From Planctomycetota bacterium (GTDB lineage Bacteria > Planctomycetota > Phycisphaerae > WQYP01), in assembly GCA_021818445.1 (NCBI GenBank), contig JAKAEB010000020.1, positions 1 through 58,139 of the forward strand: a DNA stretch of 58,139 nucleotides, read 5' to 3'. Shown here in pieces: positions 1 to 8,811 of the stretch; position 1 is the first letter of the stretch, and every line of letters starts with the position of its first letter. The notes beneath the pieces were generated by a model. The model was given only the letters and a program-made list of their open reading frames with translations. It did not search any database and was not told the DNA's origin. The translations under genes and the position numbers were made by a program.

Positions 1-465
1 GGGTGCCACGGAGTGCGGCCCCGCCGGGCGCGCGGATAGGCGCATGCATCATCGCGCGTGCACAATGCACGCGGCTAAATGGGGTGGCGGGTGTGAAACG
101 GCTGTTACCGGAACCGCAATTTGGCATTGAGATTAGCGCCCATCGCCCGGCGATGGCGCTAAAAATGGGGTACGCGCGTGAATGCAATTCGCGGCATTAA
201 AACGGCATGCGAAGGGATGCGACGCAGCGGTACGGTAACCAGGCGGGCGAGACGCGAGCTACGATGGGAAGTTACTGATGCCGGCGAGACGTCCGCGTTG
301 CTGGCCCCACGCAGTACGGCCCCGGGTCGAGCCTCCTGAGTTTTTTATTCCCACCAACTTTCCGACCAGCCCTCGCGGGGATATCGGCAAATTGGTGGTT
401 GATTCAATGAGCGCGGCCACCTAGCATTGCAGGTCGAGAATTGGATATTTTGTCTGTGAGGTGGT
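1..465. other. Gene-free left edge with possible structured RNA
   Basis: I see no convincing gene here. A frame open from the window edge stops at 200, but its translation resembles nothing I know. The stretch holds structural signals: an inverted repeat at 134-161 with one bulged base, a 7-bp complementarity between 104-110 and 233-239 that would enclose it, and six T residues at 341-346 after GC-rich sequence. An 18-bp imperfect direct repeat lies at 6-23 and 307-324. I looked for RNase P RNA, tmRNA, SRP RNA and tRNA hallmarks and could not recognise any. It may be the 3' part of a non-coding RNA gene, or only the leader of the next gene. Confidence 0.4.
352..397 (+). repeat. Long imperfect hairpin upstream of the AAA+ gene
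   Basis: The arms 352-365 and 384-397 pair as CACCAA/TTGGTG and CCGA/TCGG, separated by a short near-paired step (CTTT opposite CAAA). An inner CCC/GGG stem (370-372 with 377-379) closes a TCGC loop. It lies 68 nt before the start codon at 466, so it could be a leader structure. There is no T-run after it, so it is not a typical intrinsic terminator. Confidence 0.45.
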
Positions 466-1893
466 ATGCAGCAGTTTAGTGATCCTCCCAAGGCCCGAAC
501 GCTCGGTCAACTTAAGCAGGCGGGCTACAAACCTACCAGTGTTAAAGATGAGATGCGGCGTAACGTCATTGCGCGATTGAAAGATAAATCACCCCTGTTT
601 CCGGGTATGACGGGGTATGATGACACCGTTATCCCCGAGATTATCAATGGAATCTTATCCCGGCATGATATGCTGTTTCTGGGGTTGCGCGGGCAGGCTA
701 AAACGCGCATGATCCGCATGCTGCCAACGCTGCTCGATGAATGGATACCGATTTTAGCGGATTGCGAAATACCTGACGATCCGGTAAGCCCGCGTCTCGG
801 AATGGGCAAACGTCTTATCGCAGAGCAGGGCGATGAAACTTTAATCCGATGGATGCATCGCAGTGAGCGGTATCATGAAAAACTCGCCACGCCGGATGTG
901 ACGATTGCAGACCTGATAGGCGAAATTGACTTGGTGCGTCATGCGCAGGGAAAATTTCTTTCGGATGAATCCACCATGCACTTCGGGCTGATTCCCCGTA
1001 CCAACCGCGGGATTTTTGCCATGAACGAATTACCGGATCTGGCACCAAAAATTCAGGTGGGCCTTTTTAATGTGCTGGAAGAACGCGACGTGCAAATTCG
1101 CGGCTATCCCGTCAAGCTTGACCTCGACATAAGTATGGTATTTTCCGCCAACCCGGAGGACTATACCAACCGCGGACGCATTGTTACACCATTAAAGGAC
1201 CGTATCGGCAGCGTGATTCGCACCCATTATCCACTTAACATTCGGGATGCTATCAAGATTACGCACGATAACGCATGGGTTCAGCGTAACGAGGGAATCG
1301 CGGTGCATATTCCGCCGTTTATGCTTGAGATACTGGAGGAATTTGTCCGCCAGGCGCGCAATAGCCCCCACATCAATCAGGCCAGCGGGGTCAGCGTCCG
1401 CTGTTCCATTACCAATGCGGAAAATCTGGTATCCAGTGCCGAACGCCGGGCACTGATCTGCGACGAAATGGAGGTGACCACGCGAATGGACGATCTGGCT
1501 TTCGTCAAGGCCAGCAGCCGGGGAAAAATTGAACTGATGCTGGCGGAGGGGGACACGGCAGAAGATAAGCTGATTGCGTCGGTGCTGGGCGAAGCGGTGA
1601 AATCCGTTTTTGGCAAACTCGCGGATGTCAGTGATTTTGAAGATGTCATTGACCAGTTCAAAGGAGGTTTGACGCTGGAGGTGGGCGACGATGTAAGTAC
1701 GGCCACCATGGTGGAAAATTTTGGTCTGGTGAAGGGAATGAAAGCCGCCATTAATAAATTATGCAAAGAGATGGATCTTCCCATCACGCCAGGCAATATG
1801 GCCAGCGCCGGCGAATTTTTGCTTGAAGCTCTGTATGTCAATAACCGTTTAAGCAAGGCGTCGGCACGCGGAAAGCAATTTTTTCGGAAATAG
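466..1893 (+). CDS. AAA+ ATPase, magnesium-chelatase subunit I/MoxR type
   Basis: A 475-residue cytoplasmic AAA+ ATPase of the magnesium chelatase ChlI/MoxR superfamily. Walker A is GLRGQAKT at about residues 73-80 and the Walker B-like strand is GIFAMNEL at about 182-189. A sensor-1-type segment, MVFSANPEDYTNRG, follows at about 224-237. Such ATPases act as remodelling motors, normally with a von Willebrand factor A partner. No partner gene is next to it here: the following gene, yggS, converges on it. The substrate cannot be named, and the general fold is much surer than any link to chlorophyll or cobalamin. The ATG at 466 follows GAGGTGG closely and is preceded by a large hairpin. Confidence 0.85.
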   Translation: MQQFSDPPKARTLGQLKQAGYKPTSVKDEMRRNVIARLKDKSPLFPGMTGYDDTVIPEIINGILSRHDMLFLGLRGQAKTRMIRMLPTLLDEWIPILADCEIPDDPVSPRLGMGKRLIAEQGDETLIRWMHRSERYHEKLATPDVTIADLIGEIDLVRHAQGKFLSDESTMHFGLIPRTNRGIFAMNELPDLAPKIQVGLFNVLEERDVQIRGYPVKLDLDISMVFSANPEDYTNRGRIVTPLKDRIGSVIRTHYPLNIRDAIKITHDNAWVQRNEGIAVHIPPFMLEILEEFVRQARNSPHINQASGVSVRCSITNAENLVSSAERRALICDEMEVTTRMDDLAFVKASSRGKIELMLAEGDTAEDKLIASVLGEAVKSVFGKLADVSDFEDVIDQFKGGLTLEVGDDVSTATMVENFGLVKGMKAAINKLCKEMDLPITPGNMASAGEFLLEALYVNNRLSKASARGKQFFRK

Positions 1894-1926
1894 TCGGCGG
1901 ACGTGGCTGTTACCACCTGCTGTCGA

Positions 1927-2673
1927 TTACGGATTGTGTAATACTGCCTCCGGATACGGGCCGAAAATGGCGGTACCGACTCGTACAAGCGTTGCGCCCT
2001 CTTCGATGGCGGCCTCGAAGTCATTACTCATGCCCATGGAGAGTTCTTCAAAGTCCATAGCGGGATCGCTTTGCAGGCGAATTTCATCGAAAAGTTCGCG
2101 CAGGATGGTAAAGCAGTCGCGGGCCCTTTGCGGATTTGGATCGTTGGGCGCCATGGCCATTAAACCGACGAAGTTCAGGGCCGACATCCCTTGAAACTGC
2201 TCAAACAGATGGCGGGCAGCGGGAAGTTTGATACCGTATTTGCTTTCCTCACCTGATACATTCACCTCCAGCAACGCACGAATTTTTCTGCCCCGTCGCT
2301 GGCCGATCTGTTCGAGTTCTTCCGCGAGGCGCATGGAGTCCACTCCATGAATCAACCAAGCTGCGTCCACAGCCGCGGCCGCCTTATTTCGCTGCAGATG
2401 ACCGATCATATGCCAACGGATGGCGGATGCGAGGGATGCATCGAGTTTTTCAGCCGCCAATGCGGCGGGCAATTGGGCGATTCGCTCCTGGAGTTGCTGG
2501 ACGCGGCTCTCGCCAAAATCGCGATGCCCGAGCTTAATAAGCTCCACTATTTGCGAGAGTGTTCCCGACTTGGATACTGCCACCAAGGTGACAGAATTGG
2601 GATCACGATTGACGCGCCGCGCCGCATCAGTCATCCGCGTGCGTACTGCGTGATAGTTGTCCGTTGCGGTCAT
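1927..2673 (-). CDS. yggS: YggS/PROSC-family pyridoxal-phosphate homeostasis protein
   Basis: A 248-residue single-domain alanine-racemase-fold protein that binds pyridoxal 5'-phosphate and buffers the free cofactor; no enzyme reaction is established for the family. The PLP lysine lies in TLVAVSKSG near the N-terminus. Other family signatures are the segment HMIGHLQRNK, the motif SMGMSNDFEAAI and the C-terminal RVGTAIFGPY. The ATG at 2673 has a GGAAG ribosome-binding site 7 nt upstream. It is the last gene of a minus-strand group after yebC and dus (54-nt gap from dus), so co-transcription is likely. Length and motifs are normal for the family. Confidence 0.93.
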   Translation of the reverse strand: MTATDNYHAVRTRMTDAARRVNRDPNSVTLVAVSKSGTLSQIVELIKLGHRDFGESRVQQLQERIAQLPAALAAEKLDASLASAIRWHMIGHLQRNKAAAAVDAAWLIHGVDSMRLAEELEQIGQRRGRKIRALLEVNVSGEESKYGIKLPAARHLFEQFQGMSALNFVGLMAMAPNDPNPQRARDCFTILRELFDEIRLQSDPAMDFEELSMGMSNDFEAAIEEGATLVRVGTAIFGPYPEAVLHNP

Positions 2674-2727
2674 CTTGCTCTTCCGACCTCACATATCCTG
2701 CCATATGCCGCCATCATCGCCGTAATT

Positions 2728-3930
2728 TTACCCACGCGCCTGACTTTTAGAATTCCCATGCCATGAAGTTTCTGTCAATCGTTCCGCAATGTCGGTGGTA
2801 ATCCCGCTGGGTACCATCGGCTGACAAGGCCCAGCGATTAATATATTGGAAGCTTGGTCAGAATTCAAAATACGGTCGGCGGATAAATCGCTGCGCCACT
2901 GGAGAAAAACCGCGATAGCCTTATCGAAGTCGGCCGGGGAATTGAGTTTACGAATTGCTTCCTTAAGCTCGCGACAGGGTTGCATATGGCGGGCGTACCA
3001 ACTGATTCTTTTGCGAAATTCGCACACTGCGACGCGTTCGTTCCGGAAGCGAAGCAGGTTATAAAAATGGTCACGCATCAGCCGACATTTTTCCTCAATC
3101 GACGGCGGTGGCAGCAATTCGCCAGTGCGCAGGTAGTGGGCGATATCGCGCAGCAGCCATGGAGCCGATAGAGCCCCCCGCCCTACCATCACGCCGCGGC
3201 AGCCGGTAATGCGGATCATTTCCGCGGCGGCCAGCGGATGGGTAATATCGCCGTTTCCGATGATGGGGATTTTATTGACAGCGGCTACCACGGCGGCAAT
3301 GCCATCCAACCGCACCGACCCGGTAAAACGCATCTCGGTGGTGCGGCCATGAACAGTGACGGCAGCAATGCCAAGTTGTTCGAGGCGATTGGCAAGAAAC
3401 GGGGCAACAATCCGCCGATCATCCCACCCCAGCCGCAGTTTGGCGGTCACGGGAACCGTTTTGACGGCGTGGATTATCTTTTCCACCATGGCCAAGGTTG
3501 TCGGCAATCGGCATAAAAGTGCGGAGCCGCCATTGCGTTTGGTAATTTTGTCGACGGGGCACCCCATGTTGATATCGACCACGTCTGCACCATGATCAAC
3601 GGCCCACCGAGCCGCATCACAAAGCCGATCGGTATCAGCACCGTAAAGCTGCATGGATAGGGGGCTGTCTTCCGGGCAGGTGGCGGCCAGTTCCATTGAC
3701 CGCTTGTTCTCGCGTAGCACGCCTTCCGGGCAGAGGAGGTCCGTACAAGCCATGCCCACCCCACCGCACGACCTTGCCACCACACGGAACGACACATCAC
3801 AATAGCCGGCAATGGGTGCGAGCAATACCGGACTGGAAAGCCTCACCGATCCGATCTGCAGGGGTGCAGGGGAAGCCGGTAAATGGTTTGAGGTGTGCGA
3901 TTCGCCATGGGCGTCCGCCGCAAGAATCAT
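2728..3930 (-). CDS. dus: tRNA-dihydrouridine synthase, DusB-like
   Basis: A flavin-dependent enzyme that reduces uridine to dihydrouridine in the D-loop of tRNA. The TIM-barrel begins with LSSPVLLAPIAGYCDVSFR. The catalytic cysteine is in NMGCPVDKITKRNGGSALL, and a phosphate-binding segment GCRGVMVGRGALSAPWL lies further on; the C-terminal helical domain is present. The open frame extends to a TTG at 3987, but I prefer the ATG at 3930 because AGAGAGGTG lies just before it and the extension looks unlike coding sequence for this family. That gives 400 residues. It lies between yebC (66-nt gap) and yggS. Assignment to the DusB branch rather than DusA or DusC rests on motif likeness only. Confidence 0.92.
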   Translation of the reverse strand: MILAADAHGESHTSNHLPASPAPLQIGSVRLSSPVLLAPIAGYCDVSFRVVARSCGGVGMACTDLLCPEGVLRENKRSMELAATCPEDSPLSMQLYGADTDRLCDAARWAVDHGADVVDINMGCPVDKITKRNGGSALLCRLPTTLAMVEKIIHAVKTVPVTAKLRLGWDDRRIVAPFLANRLEQLGIAAVTVHGRTTEMRFTGSVRLDGIAAVVAAVNKIPIIGNGDITHPLAAAEMIRITGCRGVMVGRGALSAPWLLRDIAHYLRTGELLPPPSIEEKCRLMRDHFYNLLRFRNERVAVCEFRKRISWYARHMQPCRELKEAIRKLNSPADFDKAIAVFLQWRSDLSADRILNSDQASNILIAGPCQPMVPSGITTDIAERLTETSWHGNSKSQARG

Positions 3931-3996
3931 CAAGCACCTCTCTGCCAAGCGCGGCCTGCAGGGCAACCATAGTCCGTGGCGTCGCAATCAGATGAG

Positions 3997-4719
3997 TCAC
4001 TGAGCCAATTGCGCGTTGGTGTAAACATTTTGCACATCGTCGTTGTCTTCCAGTCCGTCCACAAGTGCCTGAAGTTTTTCGGCGTGCTCGGCAGATATCT
4101 CCACGGTCTGACCGGGCACCATTGTCAGTTCGGCCGATACCGTCGGAATTTTGGCCAACTCCAGGGCCTTGCGAACTTTTTCAAAATCGTTGAGAGCCGT
4201 TTCAATCGTAAAGCCTTCGGGTGATGCCACCACATCCGTGGCACCGGCTTCCAGCGCGAGTTCAATGAGTTGATCTTCAGTAGCGGCTGATCGCTCGATG
4301 GCAATTACTCCCCGGCTGGAAAACATCCAAGCCACACTGTTGGCGGCACCGAGTGCCCCCCCATTGCGATCAAAAACCACCCGGATTTCGCTGGTGGTGC
4401 GGTTGCGATTATCCGTCAATGCATCCACAAGAACGGCGATGCCTCCGGCGGCGTACCCCTCGTACAGCGTGGGTTCATAATTATCGGCACCGAGTTCGCC
4501 GGTACCCTTTTTCACAGCTTTATCGATGGTATCACTGGGCATATTTGCAGCGCGGGCTTTATCAATGGCGTAACGTAAGGCGAGATTATCGTCGGGGTTG
4601 CCCCCCCGTTTGGCGGCAATAATGATTAAACGCGCAATTTTGCTCCATTGTTTTCCCCGTCGCGCGTCAACAACTGCCTTTTTATGTTTGATGGATTTCC
4701 AATGCGAATGTCCTGCCAT
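3997..4719 (-). CDS. yebC: YebC/PmpR-family protein
   Basis: A 240-residue protein of the YebC/PmpR/TACO1 family. It opens with the hallmark MAGHSHWKSIKHKK and continues with GGNPDDNLALRYAIDKAR and LYEGYAAGGIAVLVDALTDN. Family members are known as DNA-binding regulators and, in more recent work, as factors that relieve ribosome stalling at difficult sequences; which applies here cannot be told from sequence. The ATG at 4719 has an AAGGAAA ribosome-binding site at a normal distance. It is the first gene of the yebC-dus-yggS group, so its promoter probably lies in the 135-nt gap before the DUF58 gene. Confidence 0.95.
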   Translation of the reverse strand: MAGHSHWKSIKHKKAVVDARRGKQWSKIARLIIIAAKRGGNPDDNLALRYAIDKARAANMPSDTIDKAVKKGTGELGADNYEPTLYEGYAAGGIAVLVDALTDNRNRTTSEIRVVFDRNGGALGAANSVAWMFSSRGVIAIERSAATEDQLIELALEAGATDVVASPEGFTIETALNDFEKVRKALELAKIPTVSAELTMVPGQTVEISAEHAEKLQALVDGLEDNDDVQNVYTNAQLAQ

Positions 4720-4854
4720 AGCCGAGTGTTTCCTTTAGCTTTCTGCCTGAAACGAACAACCGATGCAGGCATGATAACCAACAGTCGATTGCGATGGAAT
4801 TGAAAACTCTGCTCCCGGCTCTTTCACCTTACCGGAGAGAAAATGCCGGGCTAA

Positions 4855-6087
4855 TCAGGACGGGGGCGCCCCGGCCTTGGCTGGTACCGGAGGTGCTTCG
4901 GCGGCGCTCGGCGTGGGGTTTATATTCGACTTGGCCGGGTGAAATGCAACCCAATCTGCGGCATTGGGATCATCCATGGAAAGCAGTGTGTAGGCGCATC
5001 CGGGCGGTACCATATCAAAGCGGGCATCATCGCCCTTTAAATTAATAATAATATATTCAGCATATTTTGACTGCTTTTCAAAGTTCGGGCTCACCGTCTG
5101 CGGCCGTATGGCGGCCACATCCACGCGTGCCAATGATTCCAGCAGCACCTGCCGCTGACTGCGGGAAGAATTAATCATGGAAGGTGTCAACTTCGGATTT
5201 CCGGGGATCTGCAGCCCCACCGAAAAATGATCCATCAGGCCGCGGCATATCCACGCGGCCGCCAATTCAATCGCCTTTTCTGCCAGCTCGAGTCCATTGG
5301 GGGTAGTGGCCCAGAAGCGCAGGTCCACCACTACCACAATTGTGGGTGGTGAATCGGATGTCATATTGCGGACAACCAGTTGCCCCGTGCGGGCCGACCG
5401 CTTCCAATGAATGGATCGCATGGGGTCGCCGGGGATATATTCACGCAGGCTGAAAAACTCATCCGACCCCTCGCTCCGGAGGCTGGTCATTGAACCGGCA
5501 GACGCGAATGTTCGCGATCGGGCGAGCAACTGACGGCTTAGAAACCCGATGCGGGGGTAGACCACGATTCTCTGCACGCGTAATACGTGCAGCGCCCGGG
5601 TAATAAAGCCCAGAGGAAAGGAACTGCTCACACGTTGCTCGCGCAGTTCGATAACGCCGCGTTTGGCAGGTATTAAATGGGCCATGACCAAAGTCGATTG
5701 CCGCGGCCCCAGATGCAGACAATAACCGTCCGGAGTCAGATCGAGCGATCCAACGTACCGTGCTTCGGTAATACGAATGGCGCAGCCGGGAAGCCAGCGT
5801 TTGGGGTTGGTCAGGCGGTAATGGACATCCAGCGATTCACCGACCACGCCATGATCCGCCACAGCCCGCTGGATGACCAGATCTTTCAGCAGCAGATTGC
5901 CAACAATCGCGGCGAGCATCAATGCACCGGTTACTACCCCCAAGGCCCAGAATAAAACATTCGTCTGGCTGTTCACCGCGGCAATGAGAACAAATGCCGC
6001 TACGCCGCCAAAAATAAACCCGGTGAAGGTCAGTTCGTAATAACTGCGGCGATTACTGAGCTTTTTGGGTTTGGCCTGGGGCATCAT
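4855..6087 (-). CDS. DUF58 membrane protein paired with MoxR
   Basis: A protein of about 410 residues with two membrane segments near the N-terminus (around residues 18-60 from the chosen start) and a DUF58 domain. The family signature is GDPMRSIHWKRSARTGQLVV, about mid-protein, after which the chain resembles a von Willebrand factor A fold (TIVVVVDLRFWA). In many bacteria a DUF58 protein and a MoxR ATPase are adjacent and thought to act together in assembly or envelope processes. A TTG at 6105 is possible, but the ATG at 6087, 5 nt after the moxR stop codon and preceded by AAGG, is more likely. The C-terminus is rich in Ala and Pro. The transglutaminase-like and extra VWA genes often found in such clusters are absent. 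Confidence 0.85.
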   Translation of the reverse strand: MMPQAKPKKLSNRRSYYELTFTGFIFGGVAAFVLIAAVNSQTNVLFWALGVVTGALMLAAIVGNLLLKDLVIQRAVADHGVVGESLDVHYRLTNPKRWLPGCAIRITEARYVGSLDLTPDGYCLHLGPRQSTLVMAHLIPAKRGVIELREQRVSSSFPLGFITRALHVLRVQRIVVYPRIGFLSRQLLARSRTFASAGSMTSLRSEGSDEFFSLREYIPGDPMRSIHWKRSARTGQLVVRNMTSDSPPTIVVVVDLRFWATTPNGLELAEKAIELAAAWICRGLMDHFSVGLQIPGNPKLTPSMINSSRSQRQVLLESLARVDVAAIRPQTVSPNFEKQSKYAEYIIINLKGDDARFDMVPPGCAYTLLSMDDPNAADWVAFHPAKSNINPTPSAAEAPPVPAKAGAPPS

Positions 6088-6092
6088 CAACC

Positions 6093-7019
6093 TTAAAGCG
6101 GACAAGGCACACTTTGCAGGATTTCCTGCATGATGCGCTGGGCGGTGGAAATATCACCATTCGAGATATAGGCCTTGGTAATCACACGGTGAGAACAAAC
6201 TGGCACGACCAGTTCCTTAATATCGTCCGGGGTGACGTAGTCACGTTGATTTACCAGTGCCAGCGCCTGGACTGCCTGCATAAGGGCCAGCGAACCACGG
6301 GGCGACAGCCCGGTGTGGAGCATTTCATGTCGTCGCGTGGCTTCCACGATATCCATTAAATATTCCAGTAATACCTGATCAACTTTTACGTGCGCGGCCT
6401 GTCCCTGAAGGGCGATGATTTCATCGGTACTGATCACCGGCTCGAGATTGTCCAATTTATGCCGCCCGGGTTGCTCGGTCAGAATGGCAATTTCACGGTC
6501 GCGCTGCGGATAGCCGAGTTGTATGCGCAGCAGGAAACGATCCAATTGGTTTTCGGGAAGAAAATAGGTGCCTTCAAATTCAAACGGATTCTGCGTGGCC
6601 ACAACCATAAACGGCTTTGGTAAACTCATCGTCTGGCTGTCAATGGATACGGATGCATCATTCATCGCCTCAAGCAGCGAACTTTGCGTCCGCGGTGTGG
6701 TACGGTTGATCTCATCGGCCAGCACGATGTTGGCAAAAATCGGGCCCGGTTTAAATTCAAAGGTCTGCTTTTCCTGATTGAATACCGATACGCCGATGAT
6801 GTCCGCTGGCAGTAAATCTGGCGTGAGCTGGATGCGGTTGAATTGACAATTCAGGCTTTTGGCCAGTGCGCGCGCCAAGACCGTTTTGCCCACGCCCGGC
6901 ACATCTTCAATCAGGACGTGTCCACGCGCAAGAACCCCCACCAGCAGATGGGTGATGACCTCGGGCCGCCCGTAGAAGACGGTCTGAATATTTTGCCTTA
7001 AACGTTCGAGCGGCTGCAT
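6093..7019 (-). CDS. MoxR-family AAA+ ATPase
   Basis: A 308-residue AAA+ ATPase of the MoxR family. Walker A is EDVPGVGKTVLARALA near residue 40 and Walker B is IVLADEINRTTPRTQ near residue 97. A sensor-1 segment, VVATQNPFEFEGTYFLPE, and the lid domain with HTGLSPRGSLALMQAVQA follow. These ATPases are chaperone-like motors; the target is usually set by neighbouring genes. Here the DUF58 gene begins right after its stop codon, so the two are almost certainly co-expressed. It resembles the AAA+ protein at 466-1893 in fold but belongs to a different branch. Length and motifs are normal. Confidence 0.93.
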   Translation of the reverse strand: MQPLERLRQNIQTVFYGRPEVITHLLVGVLARGHVLIEDVPGVGKTVLARALAKSLNCQFNRIQLTPDLLPADIIGVSVFNQEKQTFEFKPGPIFANIVLADEINRTTPRTQSSLLEAMNDASVSIDSQTMSLPKPFMVVATQNPFEFEGTYFLPENQLDRFLLRIQLGYPQRDREIAILTEQPGRHKLDNLEPVISTDEIIALQGQAAHVKVDQVLLEYLMDIVEATRRHEMLHTGLSPRGSLALMQAVQALALVNQRDYVTPDDIKELVVPVCSHRVITKAYISNGDISTAQRIMQEILQSVPCPL

Positions 7020-7361
7020 AAGTCGTTTCCCGCCTTGGAAAAAATCGAGGCTGTACCAAGCGACCGCCTCACCAGCGCCATACCTAACCCTGCCTCTCGC
7101 GATCCATCATCACAGCACCGACAGTCATATTATCGGTTCAACCTCCTCCATCTTATCGGCGAAAGAATCTTTCAGCACTACCTTGATGCTGAAACCGAAG
7201 ACCGCATCCTGACAATCGACGTGACGCTGACGCTTCAGGCTGTCACTTGCGACCGCCGCGCAGCCAGAACAGATCCTCTATTGGCTCAAAATCGCCCGGC
7301 TTATCGCCGGATCGTACCCAGCCCTCAATGCAATAAAAAGAGCCATGGATCAGATTGAAAA
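7020..7361. other. Gene-free stretch between moxR and the TPR lipoprotein gene
   Basis: No gene is supported. A 107-codon plus-strand frame (7035-7358) has no recognisable product or ribosome-binding site, and I read it as chance. The stretch must hold the moxR promoter and the 3' end of the TPR lipoprotein transcript. The only clear structure is the hairpin at 7170-7194. Confidence 0.5.
7170..7194 (-). terminator. Perfect 8-bp hairpin, possible terminator
   Basis: Arms TTTCAGCA (7170-7177) and TGCTGAAA (7187-7194) pair perfectly around a 9-nt loop. Read on the minus strand it lies about 170 nt downstream of the TPR lipoprotein stop codon and is followed by GATTCTTTC, a weak T-rich tail. It could end that transcript, but the weak tail and the distance keep confidence low. 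Confidence 0.35.
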
Positions 7362-8375
7362 CTAATCCGACATGGCGGGCGCGGCGACGGCAAATTTACT
7401 AACCAGGCGATGGATCAATGGCTGATTGGGATCGATCGACAAACTTTTTTTCCATTGAGAAATGGCGTCACGCCGCAGCGTCTGCCCGTGGGCGGCACCG
7501 CTGATGGCCAACGCCTCATATGACGCACCCAGGCCGTTGAGTGCCGGAACATAAACCGGATTTTGCTTCAGGGAGAGTTTGTAACTCGCCACAGCCTTGG
7601 TGTAATTTTGAATTCGATAATAGCAATAACCAAGGCGCTCACTAAGTAACGGTGTCGGGCAGATTTTCTGGCCGGTACGCAGGACGCGAGCAGCCTGCCC
7701 GTAGCGGTTTTCTGCCATGTACATCTGGGCCAAATTGAGATAAATCGCCGGCTGACGGGGCTGCAATTCCAGGCTTGAGCGAAAATTCTTGATTGCCAGC
7801 GCCCGGAACTTAGGGTCCTGCTTGGCGCATTGGGCGTAAATCACCCCCAAATTGGCAAACGAATCAAACGAGTTCGCGCCATCTTGGATGGCGCGCTGGG
7901 CGTAGATAAGCCCAAAAAATGGATTCCCGTTCTGGGCATAGCTTACGGCAATGTTCATGGCCGTACGCGAACTTTTGGGATGGATGGTGAGAGCATGCTG
8001 GTATGAGTTAATAGCCCGGGCGAAACGCCGAAGTTGCTGGTAACTCACCCCCAGCCAATACCAAGAATGAAAACTTAGCGGATTCAAACCCGTAGCAGTT
8101 TTGTAGTTGCTCGCGGCCCTTTGATAGTCACCCTTTTGCCGATACACGTCGCCGCGCGCCTCATACGCCAGCACCATACCGGCATTGAGTTTAATGGCGG
8201 CGTTAAGTTCTTTCAGTGCCTGGGATGTATTACCCTCGGAAGCCGCCATCGCGCCATTGACGTAATCGGTTCGAGCGAGGTGCTGCTGGCTGCAGCCCCC
8301 CAAAGCCGCCATTGCGACGACACCCACACCAAAAAAGCTTGGTACTAATCTCTGACGAAAATAACGATTCAGCAT
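7362..8375 (-). CDS. Tetratricopeptide-repeat lipoprotein
   Basis: An exported lipoprotein of about 337 residues built mostly of TPR helices. The N-terminus has basic residues, a hydrophobic run and the lipobox ALGGC, with the modified cysteine at residue 28 from the ATG at 8375. At least six TPR-type motifs follow; FHSWYWLGVSYQQLRRFARA and KSSRTAMNIAVSYAQNGNPF are clear. TPR lipoproteins in this position serve as scaffolds, often for secretion or envelope assembly; no specific partner is evident. The frame extends upstream to a TTG at 8417, with another ATG at 8390; I chose 8375 because it gives a well-formed signal peptide. It precedes the pseudopilin cluster but on the other strand. Confidence 0.8.
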   Translation of the reverse strand: MLNRYFRQRLVPSFFGVGVVAMAALGGCSQQHLARTDYVNGAMAASEGNTSQALKELNAAIKLNAGMVLAYEARGDVYRQKGDYQRAASNYKTATGLNPLSFHSWYWLGVSYQQLRRFARAINSYQHALTIHPKSSRTAMNIAVSYAQNGNPFFGLIYAQRAIQDGANSFDSFANLGVIYAQCAKQDPKFRALAIKNFRSSLELQPRQPAIYLNLAQMYMAENRYGQAARVLRTGQKICPTPLLSERLGYCYYRIQNYTKAVASYKLSLKQNPVYVPALNGLGASYEALAISGAAHGQTLRRDAISQWKKSLSIDPNQPLIHRLVSKFAVAAPAMSD

Positions 8376-8549
8376 CGGAGTTGATCCCATAGCATTAACG
8401 CGCACATTATTGTGCAAAACATGGCCGTTTTTTCCGCGTGTAATAGCTTACACAGGAAGCCACTACAACCACAGTTCAGACGACCGCCACCAACGCAGTT
8501 CCGCAACCAAGATCAACCACCGGAACTCAAGCCATAATGGCAGTTAGAG

Positions 8550-8768
8550 TCAGTGCAAGGGTACCGGTGCTTTGGTGAGGGTGCTTGGTCGGTCAAGCAA
8601 CAGCACATCTTCAGCACTCGATGGGACTTCCCGCAAATTGTTGTCCATCGTAAGCCCCACACGATTGGCATTTGCACCCGGCGTGTCGGTCAAGGTTTGA
8701 CACCCCCCCATGGAAGCAAGTGCCGCGACCGTGGTAATGGTAAAGGCTATCGCCATAATGCGTTTCAT
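8550..8768 (-). CDS. Small lipoprotein of unknown function
   Basis: A 72-residue protein starting MKRIMAIAFTITTVAALA, with a lipobox SMGGC placing the lipid-bearing cysteine at about residue 23. The mature part of about 50 residues is polar and matches nothing I know. GGAGG lies 5 nt before the ATG at 8768. A minus-strand promoter with a consensus -35 box is visible at 8812-8840. Lipobox, ribosome-binding site and promoter together make this a credible gene despite its size. It may be expressed with the TPR lipoprotein that follows (about 170-nt gap), though the gap makes separate transcripts possible. Confidence 0.75.
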   Translation of the reverse strand: MKRIMAIAFTITTVAALASMGGCQTLTDTPGANANRVGLTMDNNLREVPSSAEDVLLLDRPSTLTKAPVPLH

Positions 8769-8811
8769 TAACGCCTCCAGTATAGATAAACCCGCCTGCT
8801 AACGCCTGCGT

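Noticed and set aside
1..346. RNase P RNA, tmRNA or SRP RNA
   Set aside because: I compared the stretch with the conserved cores of these RNAs on both strands and did not find them; only generic structure remains.
1377..2024. 215-codon minus-strand frame overlapping the AAA+ and yggS genes
   Set aside because: It overlaps two well-supported genes, has Ser/Leu-rich shadow composition and shows no known motif.
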